Source: Anaerolineae bacterium
Lineage (GTDB): Bacteria > Chloroflexota > Anaerolineae > Anaerolineales > UBA4823
Direction of reading: 5' to 3'
NCBI GenBank assembly: GCA_003130835.1
Contig: QEXX01000070.1
Location: forward strand, 1-46,794
Length of the DNA stretch: 46,794 nt
Below, one piece after another: positions 43,475 to 46,794 of this stretch (position 1 is the stretch's first letter; each line of letters opens with the position of its first letter). The notes under the pieces were generated by a model. That model was given only the letters and a program-made list of their open reading frames with translations, ran no database searches and was not told where the DNA came from. The position numbers and the translations under genes were made by a program.

Positions 43475-43531
43475 ATGCATAAAGTTCTAATAATGCCTTT
43501 TCCGGTTCGTTTCGATAAAAAGGAGTCCTCA

Positions 43532-44248
43532 ATGAAAATTAAACCAACTCTAAGTACCATTATTTTGTTGATGGTAAGTATACTGTCTTTTTCCTTAACA
43601 GAAGGAACGAATTTAACTGCCGCTATGGCTTATTCCGGCTACCCATATTTTTATATAACCAGTGTAACTCCAGATACCTCCGTAACCATTCGCGCTTATA
43701 ATTTTCCCGCTAACGATACTTTTAAGGTGATGATGAATAAAATTGGCACGAAAGGGATCAATGGTATCGTCGTCGATACCATCTCTTCCGGTGCGGGGGG
43801 GTCGTTTACGGCTACATTTTCTATACCGAATGCTCTCAAGGGTCAAAAACAAATTGCCATTCGCCTGCAAAGTACGAGCGGTTCTGGTTATTATGCCTAT
43901 AACTGGTTCTATAATAGCTCGACGAAGTATGGAACTGGCGGACCGTACCCGGTAACTTATCAAGGGTATCCAACAATTGCCGTTAAGCAAGTAGTTAAGA
44001 ATAAGTACATTATTTTGCAGATGACGAACTTGCCAAAAAATGATCAATTCAAGGTTTTGATGAACCGCTATGGAACCAAAGGAATCAAGGGAGTACAAGT
44101 AGCGACTTTCTCGACCGGCAGTGGTGGGTCGCAAACGATCAAGGTAAAAATTCCCAAATCGTTTAAAGATGTCTCACTCATTGCAGTTCGTATTCAATCC
44201 ACCTCTGGCAGTGGGTATTTTGCGTATAACTGGTTTTACAACCGCTAG
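43532..44248 (+). CDS. Secreted protein with two tandem Ig-like repeats (function unknown)
   Basis: 238 residues from the ATG at 43532, with AAAAGGAG seven bases upstream; an upstream in-frame ATG at 43475 would break the signal peptide. A signal peptide (MKIKPTLSTIILLMVSILSF) precedes two copies of an ~85-90-residue module. Both carry an F-K-V-(M/L)-M-N segment (TFKVMMNKIGTKGI and QFKVLMNRYGTKGI) and both close with STSGSGY(Y/F)AYNWFYN. The repeats are similar enough to suggest a fairly recent duplication. The tyrosine- and glycine-rich ends suggest a surface or matrix protein. No catalytic site or sorting motif is seen. I do not recognise the family. A strong terminator follows. Confidence 0.75.
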   Translation: MKIKPTLSTIILLMVSILSFSLTEGTNLTAAMAYSGYPYFYITSVTPDTSVTIRAYNFPANDTFKVMMNKIGTKGINGIVVDTISSGAGGSFTATFSIPNALKGQKQIAIRLQSTSGSGYYAYNWFYNSSTKYGTGGPYPVTYQGYPTIAVKQVVKNKYIILQMTNLPKNDQFKVLMNRYGTKGIKGVQVATFSTGSGGSQTIKVKIPKSFKDVSLIAVRIQSTSGSGYFAYNWFYNR

Positions 44249-44264
44249 ATCAAACCCCTCCATA

Positions 44265-44299
44265 AAAAAATCCAACCTCCCTATGAGGTTGGATTTTTT
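44265..44299. terminator. Bidirectional rho-independent terminator
   Basis: A perfect 15-bp inverted repeat (AAAAAATCCAACCTC at 44265-44279, GAGGTTGGATTTTTT at 44285-44299) with a five-base loop. The stem is GC-rich at the centre and ends in a T run on both strands. It lies between the convergent ends of the secreted repeat gene (44248) and the GNAT gene (44309), so it serves both. Confidence 0.95.
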
Positions 44300-44308
44300 A
44301 ATTTTTCC

Positions 44309-44875
44309 TTAGAATTCGCTTACCGGCGGACGAATGCGGTTGATCATGTGAACAATGTCTTTTAATTCGCCATCTGGCAGCATGAAGTAATCTTCAAAGA
44401 TACAGACGGTTTCAAAACCCAACCGCTCTAAGGCTTTGATGTCGCTGGTTAGGTCGCGCACAATTTGTACTTCGAGCATATAAAGACTGCGACGTTTGGC
44501 GATCTCGGTTATGGCTTGGACAAGTTTGTTCCCTAAGCCTCGACCGCGGAAATCTTTAGCAAGGAAAATCCGCAGTTCACCTCGGTGCCTGGCTGTACCT
44601 GTGTTGAAGTGAAGGGTTGCATCTCCAACAATGCGGTCGTTGACGACTGCCACCATTGGAAAAATGCGGTCATAATCTAATTGGTCAATAAAGGATGATA
44701 CGACTTCTGGGTCGTTCACGTTGTGACGCATGTACCGCCGATCTTCGTAAGAAACGTTCAGGAACAGATCAAGCAGCGCTTGTTTGTCCTCCTTGACCAA
44801 GGGGCGGATTAAGACCCGTGCGCCATCTTTGAGAGTGAAGACCATCCGATATAACAAATCCTCTTTTGTGACCAT
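44309..44875 (-). CDS. GNAT-family acetyltransferase, protein-acetyltransferase-like
   Basis: 188 residues from the ATG at 44875, with AAGGAG eight bases upstream. The start LKDGARVLIRPLVKEDKQALLDLF and YEDRRYMR resemble the GNAT part of Pat-type protein acetyltransferases (acyl-CoA synthetase regulators). The acetyl-CoA loop DFRGRGLGNKLV (R/QxxGxG/A) is intact. The next upstream gene encodes a cyclic-nucleotide-binding-domain protein; in mycobacteria the two domains form one cAMP-controlled enzyme (MtPat). The pair may be a split form. It is the last gene of the hydrogenase operon and is followed by a terminator. Target protein unknown. Confidence 0.83.
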   Translation of the reverse strand: MVTKEDLLYRMVFTLKDGARVLIRPLVKEDKQALLDLFLNVSYEDRRYMRHNVNDPEVVSSFIDQLDYDRIFPMVAVVNDRIVGDATLHFNTGTARHRGELRIFLAKDFRGRGLGNKLVQAITEIAKRRSLYMLEVQIVRDLTSDIKALERLGFETVCIFEDYFMLPDGELKDIVHMINRIRPPVSEF

Positions 44876-44931
44876 TAACTCACTCCTTGAACAGGTAACC
44901 AGACCAAAGTTTTTAGCAGTCGCAGGAATCC

Positions 44932-45396
44932 CTAAGCCCAAGCTGCGGCTAACTGAATGCGAGTATTATTGAGACGATCTAAAGCCGCCTTGACAATTTG
45001 CTTTAGGAGCACTTTTGCCAAGGTTGCATCCTGATCGACCAGCTCGCGTAATTGTTTTGCCTCTAATTTGATTGCCTTACAGTCCGTCTGGGCTTTTACA
45101 GAAGAAGTATGCTGGTAGGGTTCGATTAATGCGGAAATCCCGAAGGGATCGCCTGTAGTGATTTCACCCACGACAAAATGGCGGATGGTATTGGTTTTGT
45201 CGTCCTGAATCGTAAAGAAGATATCGGCAGTCCCTTCTGTAAGCAAGTATAAGGCATCGGTCTCTTCACATTCTTCTACAATCATTTCGCCTGCTGGGAA
45301 ACTGACTTCTTCACCAATCATAGCCAGCGAAGATAGCTGTTCTTCGTTGAGATAAGCGAAGAATGGGAAACGACGTAATAGCTCTGGGGAGATCAT
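44932..45396 (-). CDS. Cyclic-nucleotide-binding-domain protein
   Basis: 154 residues from the ATG at 45396 (GGAGG upstream), overlapping the M52 protease stop as ATGA. A single CAP-like domain starts LLRRFPFFAYLNEEQLSSLA and contains FPAGEMIVEECEETDALYLLTEGTADI. In the phosphate-binding cassette FGISALIEPYQHTSSVKA, the Glu and Arg that hold cAMP in CAP are absent (Ile and His at about those places), so ordinary cAMP binding is doubtful. There is no DNA-binding domain. It may sense another ligand or act as a docking subunit for the GNAT protein 56 bases downstream. Confidence 0.82.
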   Translation of the reverse strand: MISPELLRRFPFFAYLNEEQLSSLAMIGEEVSFPAGEMIVEECEETDALYLLTEGTADIFFTIQDDKTNTIRHFVVGEITTGDPFGISALIEPYQHTSSVKAQTDCKAIKLEAKQLRELVDQDATLAKVLLKQIVKAALDRLNNTRIQLAAAWA

Positions 45397-45902
45397 CTTA
45401 TTGCCTCCAATTCTGAAAGATAATCCCACACAGCTTGACAAGCCAGTGGAATGGCTTGCTCGACGGGTGGGGATAGTTGATCGGAAAATTCGTACACTTT
45501 CTCGACTTCGATCGCGACAATATGGATGATTTCTGGCAAGTGCGCGCCCATCAATCTGCCGGCTTGGAGAGCGTTTTGTAAACTTGTATCATGGGCGGAA
45601 GTTGTATGAGCAGCAGAAAAGTTTGGAAGGTCATGAAGTCCCAATTTATAAACACTCCCGATAGGATGATGCCCAGTTTGGATGGCATCGATGAGAATGA
45701 CAGCGTCTGTATCGATCATTTGCTCCATTAGGGACAAACCACCGAGGCTAAACATCTGGATGTCGATGCTAAGATGAGGATAAAGATTTCGTTTTGCCTC
45801 GATTTCTTTTTCGATCTGCTCAGCTACCCTCCAACCAATTCCGTCATCTCCAAGAATTGGATTCCCAAGCCCGATAATGCGCGTTCGAAGTACTGGTTGC
45901 AT
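45393..45902 (-). CDS. Hydrogenase maturation protease (M52 family)
   Basis: 169 residues from the ATG at 45902; the frame is open further upstream but there it overlaps the hydrogenase gene. The M52 (HyaD/HycI) marks are IIGLGNPILGDDGIG, DAVILIDAIQTG and SAHDTSLQNAL, giving the three nickel-sensing residues: the acidic residue after GD (Asp where many have Glu), an Asp and a His. It cuts the C-terminal extension from the large subunit once nickel is inserted. The gene directly follows the large-subunit gene whose extension it should remove. Confidence 0.9.
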   Translation of the reverse strand: MQPVLRTRIIGLGNPILGDDGIGWRVAEQIEKEIEAKRNLYPHLSIDIQMFSLGGLSLMEQMIDTDAVILIDAIQTGHHPIGSVYKLGLHDLPNFSAAHTTSAHDTSLQNALQAGRLMGAHLPEIIHIVAIEVEKVYEFSDQLSPPVEQAIPLACQAVWDYLSELEAIR

Positions 45903-45912
45903 TGAAGCTGAA

Positions 45913-45941
45913 CGGTGGAGGATAGTCTCTATCCTCCACCG
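45913..45941 (-). other. Intercistronic hairpin between hydrogenase and protease genes
   Basis: A perfect 13-bp stem (left arm 45913-45925, right arm 45929-45941, closing loop TCT) fills most of the 50 bases between the large-subunit stop (45953) and the protease start (45902). On the transcribed strand no T run follows, so it is not a normal terminator. It ends 10 bases before the start codon and could stabilise the upstream mRNA or limit translation of the protease. Confidence 0.65.
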
Positions 45942-45952
45942 AGTGAAAGCAT

Positions 45953-46794
45953 TTAAAGATTCTGTTTTAGCTCGCGGATCGGTTCGCCATTGGCATCGCG
46001 GATGATCACTTCCAATGGCATTTTGCCCGGCAAGGTATGGGTGGCGCAACCAAAGCAGGGATCGTACGCTCGAAATGCCATTTCCACCATGTTCAGCAGT
46101 GCCTCATTCACATTTCCGCCCTTGATTAAGTTGCGAGCAGCTTTGTTGGTGGACATTTGAATGGCAGCATAGTTATTGGTTGTTCCCACAATTAAGTTCA
46201 CCCTGGTAGCAATGCCACGTTCATCGGTCCAATAATGATGAGTCAGTGTGCCGCGCGGAGCTTCAACAATTCCCACTCCTTCGGTCGGTTTTTCAGTTGG
46301 GATAGTGCGGAAGTTATCACTGGTGATCTCTGGATCGGTTGCTAATTCCACCCAACGTTCGGCGGCATAAAGCAATTCGATCAAACGTGCCCAATGGGTT
46401 GCCAGCCGTTGATGAACGGGTTTGCCACCCAAGGTTTGATAGAACTTTTCGTATTCTTCTTGGGCGCGCGGGGTTGCCATACCATCCGAAGCGTTTAGGC
46501 GGGAAAGCGGGGTGGCGATATAGACTCCTGAGTCTTTGCCATCCACGAATCCTTTCCATCCAACCTTTTTGAGATAGGGGAATTTGAGATAGGTCCAAGG
46601 TTCGACGTGCTCGGCGATCCATTCGGTGTATTCGTTCGGAGCGTATTTGCCGATTCGATTACCTTCGGGGTCGACCACGCTCACCTTTCCGTCGTAAAAA
46701 TTGACTTTGTTATTTTCATCAACCAGACCGATATAGTAGGTGCGATGGGTGTAGATATCTCCGAGGATTAAGTCAAGGTAGGCAGAATTCTTTA
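45953..46794 (-). CDS. Group 3-type [NiFe] hydrogenase large subunit, 5' end cut by window edge
   Basis: About 279 visible C-terminal residues; the frame runs off the right edge and the start is not in the window. The stretch GVGIVEAPRGTLTHHYWTDE, LIVGTTNNYAAIQMS and LLNMVEMAFRAYDPCFGCATH is typical of group 3 (soluble, cofactor-coupled) large subunits. The DPCFGCATH motif holds two of the four nickel cysteines, and the 23 residues after the His (TLPGKMPLEV...) are the extension removed by the M52 protease encoded next. Subgroup (3b, 3c or 3d) cannot be fixed without the electron-transfer subunits, which must lie upstream, beyond the edge. Confidence 0.9.
   Translation of the reverse strand, partial: KNSAYLDLILGDIYTHRTYYIGLVDENNKVNFYDGKVSVVDPEGNRIGKYAPNEYTEWIAEHVEPWTYLKFPYLKKVGWKGFVDGKDSGVYIATPLSRLNASDGMATPRAQEEYEKFYQTLGGKPVHQRLATHWARLIELLYAAERWVELATDPEITSDNFRTIPTEKPTEGVGIVEAPRGTLTHHYWTDERGIATRVNLIVGTTNNYAAIQMSTNKAARNLIKGGNVNEALLNMVEMAFRAYDPCFGCATHTLPGKMPLEVIIRDANGEPIRELKQNL

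Noticed and set aside
1-46794. CRISPR arrays, tRNA genes, insertion sequences, phage genes
   Set aside because: Intergenic gaps are short and none shows direct repeat arrays, cloverleaf patterns or transposase/integrase motifs by eye.

Overview
The window looks like chromosomal DNA from a Chloroflexota bacterium of the Anaerolineae type. This is inferred from gene content, not from a marker gene: long secreted proteins with fibronectin-like modules, C25 (gingipain-type) peptidases, threonine/proline stalks, a Y-L-P-L-V-x-R-type tail, a group 3 [NiFe] hydrogenase and FdhD. No rRNA, tRNA, CRISPR array, insertion sequence or phage gene was recognised. Genes are tightly packed, with many 4-bp ATGA overlaps.

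Region 1 (1-4.1 kb, minus): a secreted M23 metallopeptidase with several accessory domains, then a membrane family 2 glycosyltransferase cut by the left edge. Region 2 (4.1-13.1 kb, plus): the most unusual block. It holds a membrane-anchored Fn3-like protein, an HprK-like P-loop kinase, a secreted C25 peptidase, an S24/S26-type signal peptidase, a PqqD-like protein, a second stalked Fn3-like membrane protein, a C25 lipoprotein and a DUF309 protein. A good sigma70-type promoter carrying an inverted repeat lies before the first C25 gene. Region 3 (13.1-21.2 kb): a giant alpha-2-macroglobulin (plus) facing a class A penicillin-binding protein of the PbpC type (minus); their 3' ends overlap.

Region 4 (18.9-25.6 kb, minus): GT2, GT4, GT4, patatin, FmdB-like zinc ribbon and PbpC-like genes in one likely operon. 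Region 5 (25.6-33.9 kb, plus): a divergent envelope-polysaccharide operon with a CgeB-like glycosyltransferase, a GT-A-like protein, a Wzy/WaaL-type ligase with TPRs, a WecA-type phosphosugar transferase fused to a CapD-like N-terminal region, and a C45-type hydrolase. Regions 4 and 5 together form a cell-surface glycan locus.

Region 6 (33.9-42.7 kb, minus): FdhD, GlpK, DegV, an MrfA/YprA-like helicase with an embedded HNH domain, an MrfB/YprB-like exonuclease with TPRs, a PH-SHOCT membrane protein and a creatininase-family hydrolase with a degenerate N-terminal repeat, all closely spaced. Region 7 (42.7-44.3 kb): a pentapeptide-repeat protein divergent from a secreted protein made of two tandem repeats, closed by a strong bidirectional terminator. 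Region 8 (44.3-46.8 kb, minus): the 3' part of a [NiFe]-hydrogenase large subunit, its M52 maturation protease, a cyclic-nucleotide-binding-domain protein and a GNAT acetyltransferase. The last two resemble a split version of mycobacterial cAMP-regulated protein acetyltransferase.

The best candidate for an undescribed system is Region 2: paired C25 peptidases, paired Fn3 membrane proteins, and an HprK/PqqD/S26 set with no radical SAM enzyme or precursor peptide in view. The MrfA-HNH fusion, the split cNMP/GNAT pair and the WecA-CapD fusion are secondary points of interest.
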